NCBI GenBank assembly: GCA_963678675.1
Contig: OY783200.1
Span: 14,282,455-14,346,454, forward strand
Source: Xiphydria camelus
Taxonomy: Eukaryota > Arthropoda > Insecta > Hymenoptera > Xiphydriidae
DNA length: 64,000 nt
Direction of reading: 5' to 3'
Shown: one piece after another, positions 32,946-45,400 of the stretch
Numbering within the stretch: the first letter of the stretch is position 1
Layout of the letters: each line of letters starts with the position of its first letter
Program-made: the position numbers and the translations under genes
The notes under the pieces: generated by a model
The model's database searches: none
Told to the model about the DNA's origin: nothing
Seen by the model: the letters and a program-made list of their open reading frames with translations, nothing else

Positions 32946-33919
32946 TACGTTCAGGTAGAAGGTGACGCTACCGGCGACATTGATACATCTTTTCATAATG
33001 AGTGGAGTAAAGCACGAATAGCGAAGGATGAACAAAATATTCACAATTTGATTTTGCCCTTAAGGAGGAACGTCAGTTCGATACAGGGTGAGGTAAGCGG
33101 GGCGGAACATCAAACGTTCCGACAGCATTTACCAACTGTACATAGACAAATTTTTGAAATTGAATAGAGAGGTAAATGTGGTTCAAATTGATGAATACGT
33201 GCATTCTCAACATTACACTTTTTAATAATCACAAGAAAAATGTAAATCTTTTAGTTTAATGTCTGTAAACTAATTAATTTTATTTCATCTAAATGGATAT
33301 AAAACGTGACAACGTTGCACTGATGATGGATGAAGTTGGTAGCAAAGTCGGTTAGTACGGTTCATCGATTATCAGCCGAGCGCTGTTTTGAGGAGCAGAC
33401 ATAACATCTCTTTTCCTCGCCTAGTAGATTTTATCTACTAAATTTGTATATTTTTGGAAAGTGTTTTAAAGGAATGAATCACAATAGTTGGCGTATTTTT
33501 TTCTTTGACAATGTTTTTATGGGGTGATCATTTTTTGCGAAGACAAATAATGGAATAGAAAAACATTGCAAGTGCCACTTTTTCGATAAATTGTTTTTTC
33601 TAAATCTCTTGTAAATGGAATACTGTATAGCCATGACCAGTTCATATAATCCGTTGTAATTCGGATACATAGATCGTGATGACATTTTTGGAGCTACTGA
33701 GGGGTCGAACTTTAAACTTTATTAATGTTAATATAGAATGCGAATTGGTAATTTGTTTAAACAATAAACTTATTCAAATATCTTAGAAATGGTGAGAGAT
33801 ACGAGGAAGCGGAGAAAACTTTGAGTCCTACGTAGGAAGTCGAATCTTTAGTCACGATTTCATTACCGAACAGTGCGATTCGATAATTTGTTTAAATAAT
33901 TAACCTTCCTGTGTTTTTT
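32946..33919. other. Gene-free stretch
   Basis: AT-rich and without shared repeats. The 81-codon frame 32922-33167 and the minus frame 33479-33685 show no domain or compositional bias that would support coding. Confidence 0.4.
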
Positions 33920-34790
33920 GCCGACCTATGTGAAATCTGAAATCTATAATTTTGTTAACTAGTTTCTTTTCATTTTCAGACATAGTTAGGAATGCTAATA
34001 AAAGCTTAGCAGTACCCGAAATAAGAAGCGAGATAAGTAGTGCTCAATGGACGTAGGCTTTCCAAGTTTCGGTCAATCTTTCTAGATCTCATACATTCTT
34101 ATGCTGAACTATGTGAAATGTGGGACCTATCATTTTGTTAACCAGTTCCCTTTTACTTTTAGATACTGTTAAGAATATTAGCGAAAGTTTACTGGTCCAT
34201 GAAATAAAAGTCGATAATTATAATGCTCGATAGTCGTTGGCTTTCTTCGTTTTGGTTAATACTTCTTAACTTCATAAGTTTATATGCCATACTTACGATT
34301 AGTGAAATTGGAAATCTCTAATTCTGCTAATTAGTTTCTTTCTTATTGTAAGACACTGTCAAACATATTAATGAAAGTCTACTGGAGTCCGAGATGAGAG
34401 TCAATTCTAAATGTGCTTGATGAAAGGTCATTTTTTCATTTTCGTTAATCCTTGTCAATCTTGAGAGTTCTCATGTCGACCTCGGAGTCTTTTGATACTT
34501 AAAATTCCTCCAATTAATATGTTTTCACTCATAGAAAAAATTGCAAATATATGAGAAAGCCTACCGGAATCAAAGAACAAGTTAATTTTAATATTTTTGT
34601 ATACTCGATAAAAATATCGATCGATTTCTTTCGACTCCGTATATTCATGTGCCAAATGTAGTGAGATTCGAAAATCTATTTCTATGAGTGAAATTATACT
34701 CGTTAGAGGAATTCTGAGTATAAGAAGATTTTCAAAGGTTGGTGTGGAAACTTTCGAATTCGAAAGAATTGATGAAAACGATAAAAATGA
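33920..34790. repeat. Degenerate tandem satellite, unit about 187 bp
   Basis: Four to five diverged units begin with a TATGTGAAAT..G..ACCTAT-like phrase (about 33926, 34118, 34302, then decayed near 34490 and 34665). Each continues with TTTTGTTAACCAGTT-like, AAGAATATTAGCGAAAGTTT-like and GGCTTTC..GTTTTGGTTAAT-like phrases. Divergence between units is high, so the array is old. Confidence 0.6.
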
Positions 34791-35796
34791 ACTTTTATTG
34801 AACAGTGTTAGAGTCGATTTCCATCATGGGCCCGCAAAATAACATTTAAAATATTGCTGGTCCTCTTTCGGTGTAATTCCTTCGGGCTTGGCCATTTTTG
34901 TTCGATCCTCTATTGGCAAATTCACTTTTTGTTGAGATAATGTTGATATGGAACATAATAGGAAGGTTCGGACCAAAAATATTTGGTGTTATTTCTCTAT
35001 GGAAACTATTATGCATGTGTAAGAAAACATGTACGTAAAAGAATTTTAGAAAAAAATAAAATTTACTACTTGAAATTGCAAATTGTAACTCCAACGATAA
35101 CGTTAGGGACGAGAACGTCTTCTTATTGGTTTGATGTCACTTGCCAGGCACAAGCTCCGCCTTCTCCCGGAGAGTAATAGCGGCAAACACCGCGCGCACG
35201 TGATGTTACGATCTGGCACGCTCGGAAGGGTTTTCCGATTGATTATCTATTGAATTCGTCATTCTCCCCTTTGCAAGGCTAATTTAATGTTCTAAGTATA
35301 GCGATAACTATCAGAATAGGTATGCGGGGAACGGTTTATTCCGATTCGTCCAGCAATTAGCCCTTTTAGGAAAGGTGCGGGACTGCGAATTAGCAACTTA
35401 CATGTATTTTGGTTGTTAGCTTAAAAAATTACAACTTCAACGGTATATAAACTTATGGTGGGGGGTTAAATGTCAGATACCTTCACAAATTTGAGTTAAA
35501 CGTGTAGCGGTTGAAAGAGCCGCGCAAACAGCGAGAAGGCACGATTAGTTAATTCTTTTTCTCTTATACAGTTACATATTATTAAAAAATACAGTGCTCT
35601 CTGGTTTTTATAACACAATAGCTTCATTCAGTAAAATTTTCAAGGACAAAGAAAAATCATGCAAGTTCCTAATTCATTAGCAGCCTGGATTCGCCGAAAA
35701 AGACCGCTTGCCTTGCCATTATGACCGATGCTGGGATTAATTCTAAATTAGCGCTTTCGCGTAGTAGTCTAGTAATTATAGCATATGAAATACAAA
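34791..35796. other. Gene-free stretch with dispersed-repeat fragments
   Basis: Fragments of the GGTGCGGG family lie at about 35250-35390 (ATTGAATTCGTCATTCTCCC, GGAAAGGTGCGGGACTGCGA) and 35690-35765, separated by about 300 bp of unrelated sequence. No coding feature. Confidence 0.45.
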
Positions 35797-36017
35797 TTAA
35801 TCTGGGTAGGATGAAACCTATACCAATCGATAGGGAAAAATCCCCTGAAAAACATCAAAAGATCGCAAATAACTTTGGTCGAGAAATATTTTTAATTTTA
35901 ATTTTCATTAATTAAAAATATTTCTCGGCCAAAGTTGCTTGGGATCTTTTGATACGTTTTTCAGGGGATTTTTCTCTATCGATTGATATAGGTTTCATCC
36001 TACCCAGATTAATTATA
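35797..36017. repeat. Palindromic MITE, 221 bp
   Basis: ATTAATCTGGGTAGGATGAA at the left is mirrored exactly at the right end. Inner pairs include GAAAAATCCCCTGAAAAAC and GAGAAATATTTTTAATT. The arms are about 100 bp and the loop is tiny, so the transcript would form a long hairpin. Confidence 0.8.
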
Positions 36018-36107
36018 AATAATAAAATCATTCATTTATTTTTGAAAAAGTTTGCTTTTGTACCTTTCACAATGATCAATCCGTATTTAAGTTCTTATAT
36101 GATTATA

Positions 36108-36677
36108 CAGGGTGTTCGGAAAAAACACCGACACAGAAATAGGGGTGATAGGTTACGTCATTACAAGTATTTTGATATAAGGGACCTATACCCGCAAGCG
36201 CGCCCCCTTCTGGAGATATCAACTTTTTAAGTTTATAACGACCGAGGTTGATCAAAGTAGAATAATAAGAAACGTATCAAGATGGTGACGAATATTTAAT
36301 TTTACGAGATACAAAAACAATGTACTACAGCAAATGCTTAAAATGACGGCCACCCATGTCCATGCAACATCGGAAACGATTCTGGATAGATGTGCCACTG
36401 CGCAAACTGCTTGCGGAAAGGATAACCGCTTGGCTTAAGTCCTTGTACTTTTCGAAGATGATGCGGATACAAGGAGTTTTCATTTGTTTTTCAATTGTAC
36501 AGGTAGACAAAAAACTCAATATTATTCTACTTTGATCAACCTCGGTCGTTATAAACTTGAAAAGTTGATATCTCCAGAAGGGGGCGCTTGCGGGTATAGG
36601 TCCCTTATATCAAAATACTTGTAATGACGTAACCTATCACCCCTATTTCTGTGTCGGTGTTTTTTCCGAACACCCTG
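36108..36677. mobile_element. Mariner-type element remnant with long TIRs
   Basis: CAGGGTGTTCGGAAAAAACA and its mirror form the ends, flanked by TA on both sides (36106-36107 and 36678-36679). The TIRs are about 150 bp. The middle encodes, on the minus strand, the last part of a mariner-group transposase (see 36325-36519). Confidence 0.8.
36325..36519 (-). pseudogene. Mariner-type transposase, C-terminal end
   Basis: The minus frame ends NRFRCCMDMGGRHFKHLL, the C-terminal signature of one group of arthropod mariner transposases (the last residues usually read G-G-x-H-F-E-H-L-L). Everything upstream, including the DDE core, is lost. It lies inside the TIRs of the element at 36108-36677. Confidence 0.65.
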
Positions 36678-36861
36678 TAATAAGGAGATACATGTTTCGG
36701 GAAGTAATGGTGGGGATGAGCAAGAAGAAAGCAAGTGTCATTTCACTTATGTGGTCAGTGTGCATGTCAGGGCGATACAACGTTTTTTATATTTTAGGAG
36801 TAGAAATAAGTTTCCGCCGTTTTCTATCGAAAATTAGGAATTTCCATGGCTACTCAACGCT

Positions 36862-37160
36862 TGTGAAAGAGGTTCCTGCAACAGCTATAAAGCTGTGGTC
36901 CATGGTTTTCTCAGAAACAACAGAGCAGATAATTACAAAAGACTCATCTTAAATATGCTTTGTAACTTTCAACGCATGGGTTGCAGAATGCCTCTTAAAG
37001 TGCATATGCTAAATGCTCACTTGAATCAATTTAACGATAGCATGGGTGCCTATTCAGAAGAACAAGGTGAACGTTTTCATCAGGATATGATGAACTTTGA
37101 ACGCCGTTATCAGGGGCAATATAATTAGAATATCATGGGAGATTTTTGGGGTTTAATATG
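36862..37160 (+). pseudogene. Second relic of the GERFHQD transposase-like family, C-terminal end
   Basis: The frame reads KAVVHGFLRNNRADNYKR, then NFQRMGCRMPLKVHMLNAHL and YSEEQGERFHQDMMNFERRY with QGQYN before a stop, followed in frame by NIMGDFWGLI. This lines up with the C-terminus of the relic at 42464-45590 (LGCNMTIKMHFLDSRID, SEEHGERCHQDMKDVEKRYQG, MMADYCWSLKR). The N-terminal and central parts are missing. The conserved acidic residue in EEQGER is the candidate third catalytic residue. The upstream open frame from 36692 is in another frame and looks like a shadow. Confidence 0.7.
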
Positions 37161-37667
37161 AGAAAGTTCATTCAATCACACAGAAGAAATACGAGAAATA
37201 TTCATTTCTAAACTTTCCTATGTATTCTGTTGCACTACTAGTTTGCACTAATAGCTTTTATAAATATCTTTTCTTTTTTGTAAATAAACGTGATTCCAAT
37301 CCATATAACAAAAGTTTGATTTATTTTTACATGCAATGAACATGTAAAAATAGGATTATTTTTCTAAATTCGTATAATTTCATTCTGATTGCTACAAAAG
37401 GAAACTTTTTCGGATAAAACTATTTTTTCTGTATTTACTTATGTGCAAGAAACAAGAATCACCTATGCAGAACCCAGACTCAACATTCCTGTTGACCGGT
37501 GTTATAGATTGCGATGGGATCAAGCGGTACGAACCGATATGTCAAATTCCGTCTATTGCGCGACGGAACAAACTCACTTGAGCAGTCGATCGTCGATGAC
37601 GTTTGACGCGGTACACACGGTATGATACAACTGCGCAAATTCAATAGCCACCAACTTATCGTATTTA
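37161..37667. other. Gene-free stretch
   Basis: AT-rich tail with AATAAA-like words (near 37281) that could be the 3' flank of the relic before it. AAATTCCGTC..GCGACGGAAC near 37544 resembles a small inverted motif also seen near 22031 and 22919. Confidence 0.4.
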
Positions 37668-38945
37668 CAGGGTGGACCAGGTTAAACGTCATTTTTTTTT
37701 TGATATGTGATAGAACAACAACAAAACGTAGACTTTCGTAAGAAAAATTTTTTCAAAAATGTTTCCTAACAAAGATACAGGGTGTCAAAGTTTCGAAAAA
37801 AAATGGTTTTCTCATCATAACTTCTAAACTACTTGATCGATTTCCATGAAATTTCGCACACAGGCTAATGTAGAACAGCTCTAAGCAATAATTAAATAAT
37901 TTCTAAAAATTCTCCAGTGGCGTAGATACTAGGGGCCGGTACCCCCCTTTCCCCCTCCCAATCTTCGGCGCCACTGGATATTTTGCAAAAAAGTCACCCT
38001 TGCAAATTTTTGATTTATGGCTTCGTTTTTGAGATATTTATTTTAATTTATAGGATTGCGAGCAGGCCAAAGCTAGGTTGAACTCCATTAATTGTGATAT
38101 GTGATAGAGCAACAAAAAAAAATAGATTCTCATGAGAAAATTTTTTTCAATAATGTTTCCTAAGAAAGATATAGGGTGTCAAAGTTTCGAAAAAAAAAAA
38201 TGGTTTTCTCATCATAACTTCTAAGCCACTGGATCGATTTCCATGAAATTTCGCACACAGGCTAATGTCGTACAGCTCTAAGGGCCGGTTTTACCAACAG
38301 GTATGAACGCGATATAGCGCTATACTAAGAATAACCATAAGGCTTATTGCTGGTTAATCTCAGTATAGCGCTATACCGCGTTTATACCGTGTTGGTAAAA
38401 CCGGCCCTAAGTAATAATTAAATAATTTTAAAAAATTCTCCAGTGGCGTAGATACTGGGGGCCGGTACCCCCCTTTCCCCCTTCCCAATCTTCAGCGCCA
38501 CTGGATATTTTGCAAAGAAAATTTAATTATTGGATTCCCCGTTTAATTTAAAGAAAAAAATCACCCTTGCAAATTTTTGATTTGTGACTTCGTTTTTGAG
38601 ATTTTTTTCTTTAAATTAAACGGGGAGTCCAATAATTAAATTTTCTTTGCAAAATATCCAGTGGTGCCGAAGATTAGGAAGGGGGAAAGGGGGTACCGGC
38701 CCCCAGTATCTACGCCACTGGAGAATTTTTTAAAATTATTTAATTATTACTTAGAGCTATACGACATTAGCCTGTGTGCGAAATTTTTAGAAGTTATGAT
38801 GAGAACCATTTTTTTTTTCGGAACTTTGAGACCCTGTATCTTTGTTAGGAAACATTTTTGAAAAAAATTTTCTTATGAAAGTCTACTTTTTTTTTGTTGT
38901 TCTATCACATATCAAAAAAAATGACGTTAAACCTGGTCCACCTTG
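37668..38945. mobile_element. Mariner-type foldback element, copy 2
   Basis: CAGGGTGGACCAGGTTAAAC at the left and its mirror at the right are flanked by TA (37666-37667 and 38946-38947). The body matches 2945-4564, with three CCAGTGGCG mini-palindromes in place of four. A 126-bp MITE has inserted at 38282-38407. Short frames are shadows of the palindromes. Confidence 0.85.
38282..38407. mobile_element. 126-bp PIF/Harbinger-type MITE with intact empty site elsewhere
   Basis: GGGCCGGTTTTACCAACA is mirrored by TGTTGGTAAAACCGGCCC, with TATAGCGCTATA in both halves. TAA flanks both ends (38279-38281 and 38408-38410). The related foldback at 2945-4564 reads ACAGCTCTAAGTAATAAT without interruption at 3571-3588, proving the insertion and the 3-bp duplication. 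Confidence 0.92.
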
Positions 38946-39262
38946 TATAGAATTTGTTACTTGCGACGATGAACTGTACAAACCAAAATATCTGCAACGA
39001 TTTATTATCCACATGTTCGATAAATCTGCGTAGTTCGGTTTGTAGAGTTAAATCGCTATGATTTATCGTAACGTGTGTAGCTGCCAGTCTCGTTGCGAGC
39101 ACAATTTGGTCGTTGTTGCGAGGATGTCTGGCAGCTGACGTCACGCAACGTAGCCTCGTGCGGAGGTACCGTTTACTAGCCTCGCGTCAATCCATGATTT
39201 TTAAATATTCATAGCGCGATTAACTCTTAATATTTTTGTGACTCAAACTCTATCGATTTCCA
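38946..39262. other. Gene-free stretch
   Basis: Unique DNA between two elements. Short frames on both strands around 38905-39144 have no domain. A GC-richer block near 39110-39185 holds nothing recognisable. Confidence 0.4.
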
Positions 39263-39266
39263 TTAA

Positions 39267-40557
39267 GGGGTTATACGCAGTCAGGATTTTCAAAAAATCG
39301 ATTTTTTAAAAATTTTATTTTCGTAATGTACATATATTTATGTATATACATAGAAAATTTCATGTCAATCCGACGATTATTCTCGAAGTTACACGTACAT
39401 TTGCAAAGACATCTCGGAGCGTTAGAAACTAGGAGCAGAGGCCCAAGAGGTAGCGCGGTAGCTAATTTTACAAATAGCGGCAGCTAATTACCTGGAATGC
39501 GCTTTGATACCGTTATGCCTTATTTCAGATACCCAAACTGTTATATTGAAAAGTAATCAGTCTAAATAGCGAAGCCAAGCAGTAAACTCGTACATTCGTT
39601 TATATTTTCTGTTGTGATTTCTCTGTGAAAATGAAGTGTAGTAGAGAAAAGAGAGCATCTTCCAAGGTGTGCAAAAGTCGAGACCAAAAAAGCGAAGAAA
39701 TATTTTTAATCCGAAGACAGCTGAGACGGATAAAAGTAGTTTTAGTGCCTCAGCGAAACAATTTAAAATGTATGAAGAAATCTTCGTTCCGCGTGATTCG
39801 TCTGTCGAATATCGAATTTTGAACTTTATTACAGTGTTTGCGGCAATTTCTAAATATGTGAAGTGTAAAATCTGTGACGGAATTGTGAAGTTTGAAACTG
39901 CTTCTGAACGAGGACTTGGTTTTAAAATTGTTTTGTTATGTGATAAGTGTGCAGTTCGTACCATAGATTCTAGTCCTTTTACTATGTGTAACGTGCTGTT
40001 GAAACTTTAAACGCGTTTTTCTCGAAACTTCGTTTTTGAAGTCGGTGAGCAAGATATCTCGGAAACGGCTGAACCGATCAGTCTCAAATTTTTACACAAG
40101 CTTTTTAAGTCTATTTTTTAGTAATTGATCGAAGGTTTTTTCTGGCCGATTAATATTTTCCATTTTATGAATAATTTAAGGTCTAAATTTATGTCGAAAA
40201 TCGATACTTTTGTTTTGAGTAGCCGCAATTTTGTCAAAAATTAATATTTTGCTTATTCCTTCGATTAAATACTAGATAATACCTTCTATTATCGAAATTT
40301 GTTTGGTTTTTTCATTTTAGATGATGCAATCCAGAGATATCGTGCTCACCGCAAGACGCCTTTTTCTTAGAGGAGCTCCCAGAGATCGGTTCTAGCAGCT
40401 TTAAAAATAAATATTTTGACAAATGAAACATATGAAAGTAAAGTTAAAAGTTGTCACAATATGTATATAAATTTTTAAGTCAATAAATTTAAATGTCTTC
40501 CCAGGAAAAATTCTTGAAAAATCGGTATTTTTCGGCCTTCTGACTGCGTATAACCCC
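39267..40557 (+). mobile_element. TTAA-flanked TIR element with Cys-rich gene relic
   Basis: GGGGTTATACGCAGTCAG at the left is mirrored by CTGACTGCGTATAACCCC at the right. TTAA lies on both sides (39263-39266 and 40558-40561). The TTAA target fits Kolobok or piggyBac-like insertion, while the coding relic resembles a Mutator-like-transposase N-terminal domain. The element is 1.29 kb and non-functional. Confidence 0.75.
39625..40010 (+). pseudogene. Mutator-like-transposase N-terminal domain relic
   Basis: After a short out-of-frame start (MKMKCSREKRASSKVCKSRD), the second frame reads SSVEYRILNFITVFAAISKY, then VKCKICDGIVKFETASERGL and GFKIVLLCDKCAVRTIDSSP, a pattern of an IINF-type strand and paired CKxC and CDKC Cys found at the N-terminus of insect proteins annotated as Mutator-like transposases. 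The frame ends at 40010 with no catalytic core. One frameshift near 39670 separates the leader from the domain. It sits within the TIRs at 39267 and 40557, so it is the remnant of that element's gene. Confidence 0.6.
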
Positions 40558-40561
40558 TTAA

Positions 40562-40877
40562 AACAAAAAATTACCGAACATGCCTATTACGGTTTTCGAG
40601 TTTTATTTTTATTAAACAAATTTCTCTACGTAATTCTTTACAGGTCATAAGATCATCGCGCCTACATTCGGATATCAGTAGTTTTTAAGTGATATATTTT
40701 CTTGGGTCAGATATGGCATGCAAGTTTTATTGGGGATAAGTTTTGCAATTCTCGAGGATAGGGTATGAGATACTTTTATTTTTAAGGTTGTTTTGTAGAG
40801 TTGATATTCATGACTTTTTTGGGCGAAAATGTAAGTAGGTACAATATTAGGTTATGATTTTTGATGGAATAGTATGT
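40562..40877. other. Gene-free stretch
   Basis: AT-rich intron-like sequence between the TTAA element and the piggyBac-like shell. No repeat or frame of note. Confidence 0.4.
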
Positions 40878-41225
40878 TTAACCCTTTCGGTACTACTGCC
40901 GCCCATTGGCGGCGACCAGGGGCCTATAACACAAATCATACAAGTGTAAGAAGTGTAGGTCTTGTAAGAAACTCACTTGTAGTTACAAGTCCTTAAATAT
41001 TCTGTAACATAAACTTTACCGCGACACTTGTAGGAAATAGGAAAAAGTCGTAGAAGCGTAACAAATAATTTACAAGACTTGTAGAATATGAAGAAGTCTG
41101 CTATATAAACCGGCCTACACACGGTGATGCAAAGCGTGCAATTTACCTTTCAAATTCAACAGTTACCGTGTCCCGGTACCTGTCAATTTGCGAGATCGAA
41201 GAGCGTCTAATTTTGATATGAACAG

Positions 41226-41735
41226 ACCAGTACATCTTCATGTTTTTGGGATCGCTGAATCCGAATCCGGTGTCCGTTTGTCTCTATCACGTCACTTTCA
41301 AGGTCATTTCAAGGTCAAATCGTGGAAAAATAGTCAAATCGATTCAAATTATTATTCCTATATATTTTTGAGGTCGCTGAATCCAAATCAGATGTCCGTT
41401 TGATCCGACAAGGTCAAATTCAAGGTCATTTCAAGGTCAAATATATTTATTCTGCCAAAAATGAATTTTTGACTGCAGATTCTGAAAGAACGGGAAATTT
41501 TACGTCTAGATATGTATTCAATTTTTTTGATCACATAACCCCCAAGGTTATTTCAAGGTCACTTCATGTTATTGTATGGAAGATTCATATGACAATTGCA
41601 AAAATAAGAAAATGTGTCTTTACGGGAATAAACTACTACGTCAATATGTTTTCGAGGTTACTGAGTTAGAATCCGAGGTTCGTTTGCCTCCAGTATATCA
41701 GGATCAAGTTCATTTCAAGGTAAAATCCAGCAAAA
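41226..41735. repeat. Inner inverted arm, left, with TCAAGGTCA clusters
   Basis: The arm pairs with 46025-46547. It is built of degenerate units of about 110-130 bp containing GAATCC..ATC..GTGTCCGTTTG and pairs of TCAAGGTCA (for example CAAGGTCATTTCAAGGTCAA near 41300 and 41420). TCAAGGTCA is the extended half-site bound by FTZ-F1 and ERR-type nuclear receptors. A regulatory role is only a possibility. Confidence 0.75.
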
Positions 41736-42463
41736 ATGTTCAAATCTAAAGTCCAGGCTGACCCCCTCCTTGGGAGTGCCGATCGAGGTGTTTCCACTCA
41801 TAGGACGCCGGGTCGCGCGTGGAGTAGATAGTGGAGCTTTGATCGCGCCGGCTCGGGTCTGTGGTAAGAGAGGCCGTGGCGGAGCGGTCAGTCGGAAGGC
41901 TGTCGCCTGTGGCGGTTTCCTAGCTCTCTCGTGTCTTCAATGCATTACCGCGGATCGGCGTCCATGACCGAATGATCCGTTGAGCGGTACACGTGTTTGA
42001 CGTTTAAAAGACGCGGAGGTCTCTTTGGAGATCTGTCAAGTTTTTTTTTCCAAGCATCAACTCACTGTTCCGAGCGAGAATAAATCTGCTCTCGTACCGA
42101 AAAATAAATTTTGAAATCCAGTCATGTGATTTCTTAATTCAAGTGAATTGGAGCTCGTCGTTGTAAATTTGATACAGCGAATATACGTGGTGTGCCTGCA
42201 CCCAGGGTACCTCCATGCGGTGACGGCGGGCAATGGTCTTTTTTTATTGTTTATTTTTCCGGCAAAATCCCTACATGAAAGCGTCCAAGCCGTCATGGCG
42301 GATATACAGAAATATGTTACGATACAGGGGCTCTCACAAGGAACCCCAGTATCGGCGATTGGTTAGGGTGAGCAAGCGGGCCCGCAATCGTCATCATGCG
42401 ACCGCAGCTTCGTAAAAGTAGGTTCCTTGTCTTCTACGGAGTATAAAGCTACAAGACACATTC
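41736..42463. other. Presumed 5' leader of the long-TIR element gene
   Basis: A GC-richer block (41760-41990) and an AT-rich block lead up to the first ATG of the relic at 42464. Short frames such as 42148-42366 (MELVVVNLIQRIYVVCLHPG) are of uncertain meaning. A GGCCGTGGCGGAGCGGTCAG word near 41871 recalls a tRNA A box, but no tRNA structure follows. Confidence 0.4.
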
Positions 42464-45400
42464 ATGGCGATAAAAAGCAAGCGGGGCAGCTTTTGTTATG
42501 TCTGCGGTTTGTTTACCCCGCCTAAAACCAGAAAAAAATCAACGATAAAGTTCAAGATGCATACGAATGTTGTTTTGGATCTAAAATTTCGAATCAAGAT
42601 AAAGACTGGGTCCCTCGCACTGTCTGTGCCAACTGCTACAGAATTTTAAAGACATGTCACAGTACGAAGAACCTTTCTAAATTGACATTTTCATCGCCAG
42701 TCGTATGGGGCATACCGGACAGAAGAGAAGATTGTTTCTTCTGTATGACAGTTACAACGGGATATAATTCCAAAAACAGAAATCAAATCAAATATGTGTA
42801 CACAAACAAAGTGAATACCAGCTATTACTATTCAACAGAATAGTGGTCGTCGGAAGAAACTTTTAGAAGACCCAACTATTGATGTAAGTGAAAGAGGGTT
42901 TGATGAAAACAGTGACATGGAAGTGAGTGCAAGTGATCTGGAATCAAGTTCAAGTGATGAGGAATACAAACAAAGAAATGAAGCACCACAGAAATGTAGC
43001 CAAGCCGAATTGAGTAACTCAGACAGAGAGCTGGGTCTATCAAAGGAAGCACATGAGCTTTTGGCGTCTAGGTTGAAAGAGAAAAATCTCTTGAATAAAG
43101 GCACTAAGATAACTGTATATAGAAATCGTGAGAAAGAATTGAGAAAGTTCTTTATACAGGATAAGAGAAATTAGATTTAGTATATTGTGACAATGTCACC
43201 GGACTAATTAATAGTTTGGAGTATATAAGCTAGAAGAGTGGCGTCTTTTCATAGACTCCTCAATCCGTAGTCTAAAAGCTATACTACTCCACAACACGAA
43301 CATTCTAGCTCCGATACTTATAGCTCATTCAACAGCCTTGAAGGAATCTTATGATAACGTGAGTATAGTTTTTGATAAAATAAAATGCTCTGATCATAGC
43401 TGGCCTCTTTGTGGTGATTTAAAAATGTTCTTTATACAGGATAAGAAATTAGATTTAGCATATTGTGACAATGTCACCGGACTAATTAATAGTTTGGAGT
43501 ATATAAGCGAGAAGAGTGGCGTCTTTTCATAGACTCCTCAATCCGTAGTCTAAAAGCTATACTACTTCACAACACGAACATTCTAGCTCCGATACCTATA
43601 GCTCATTCAACAGCCTTGAAGGAATCTTATGATAACGTGAGTATAGTTTTTGATCAAATAAAATACTCTGATCATAGCTGGCCTCTTTGTGGTGATTTAA
43701 AAATGTTCTTTATACAGGATAAGAAATTAGATTTAGTATATTGTGACAATGTCACCGGACTAATTAATAATTTGGAGTATATATGCTAGAAAAGTGGCGT
43801 CTTTTCATAGACTCCTCAAAATCCGTAGTCTAAAAGCTATACTACTCCACAACACGAACATTCTAGCTCCGATACCTATAGCTCATTCAACAGCCTTGAA
43901 GGAATCTTATGATAACGTGAGTATAGTTTTTGATAAAATAAAATACTCTGATCACATAGCTGGCCTCTTTGTGGTGATTTAAAAATGTTCTTTATACAGG
44001 ATAAGAAATTAGATTTAGCATATTGTGACAATGTCACCGGACTAATTAATAGTTTGGAGTATATAAGCGAGAAGAGTGGCGTCTTTTCATAGACTCCTCA
44101 ATCCGTAGTCTAAAAGCTATACTACTTCACAACACGAACGTTCTAGCTCCGATACCTATAGCTCATTCAACAGCCTTGAAGGAATCTTATGATAACGTGA
44201 GTATAGTTTTTGATCAAATAAAATACTCTGATCATAGCTGGCCTCTTTGTGGTGATTTAAAAATGTTCTTTATACAGGATAAGAAATTAGATTTAGTATA
44301 TTGTGACAATGTCACCGGACTAATTAATAATTTGGAGTATATATGCTAGAAAAGTGGCGTCTTTTCATAGACTCCTCAATCCGTAGTCTAAAAGCTATAC
44401 TACTTCACAACACGAACATTCTAGCTCCGATACCTATAGCTCATTCAACAGCCTTGAAGGAATCTTAAGATAACGTGAGTATAGTTTTTGATCAAATAAA
44501 ATACTCTGATCATAGCTGGCGTCTTTGTGGTGATTTAAAAATGTTCTTTATACAGGATAAGAAATTAGATTTAGTATATTGTGACAATGTCACCGGACTA
44601 ATTAATAATTTGGAGTATATAAGCTAGAAAAGTGGCGTCTTTTCATAGACTCCTCAAAATCCGTAGTCTAAAAGCTATACTACTCCACAACACGAACATT
44701 CTAGCTCCGATACCTATAGCTCATTCAACAGCCTTGAAGGAATCTTATGATAACGTGTGTATAGTTCTGATAAAATAAAATACTCTGATCACATAGCTGG
44801 CCTCTTTGTGGTGATTTAAAAATGATAGAGATCGGAAACACCAAATATCCCTGCTTTTTATGTCTCTTTGACAGCAGAGATCGATGAAATCACTATAAAA
44901 AGAAGGAATGGCCAGAGCGCAAGTCTTTAGAACCCGGACCACCAAATGTTTTGAAATCGCCTCTTGTAGATGTATCAAAAATGTTCATTCCAAGTTTACA
45001 TCTCAAACTTGGCGTAATGACTCAGTTCGTCAAAGCTTTGGATAAGTCGGGCTAATGTTTTAAATATAATGCGCAGAAAATGCATACACTCTCTGAGTGA
45101 CGCCAAATTAGATGCAGGTATTTTTGACGGCCCGAAAATTCGGCAACTATTTAACGATGTCACTTTTACAGATCATATGACGAAAACGGAGCGAGCTGCA
45201 TAGATAAGTTTTCGCGATTATGCCAGAATTTCCTTGGAAATAAGAAAAGTCCAAATTGTAAGCAGATGGTGGGTGACATGATACAATTTCAATTTCAAGT
45301 TCTAGGTTGCAATATGACTATTAAAATGCATTTCTTAGATTCACGTATCGATTTTTTTCCCAAAAAAACTAGGTGACTTCAGTGAAGAACATGGAGAAAG

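Noticed and set aside
41865..41945. Possible tRNA-Ser-like or SINE A box (GTGGCGGAGCGGTCAG)
   Set aside because: No B box at the right distance and no cloverleaf can be drawn.
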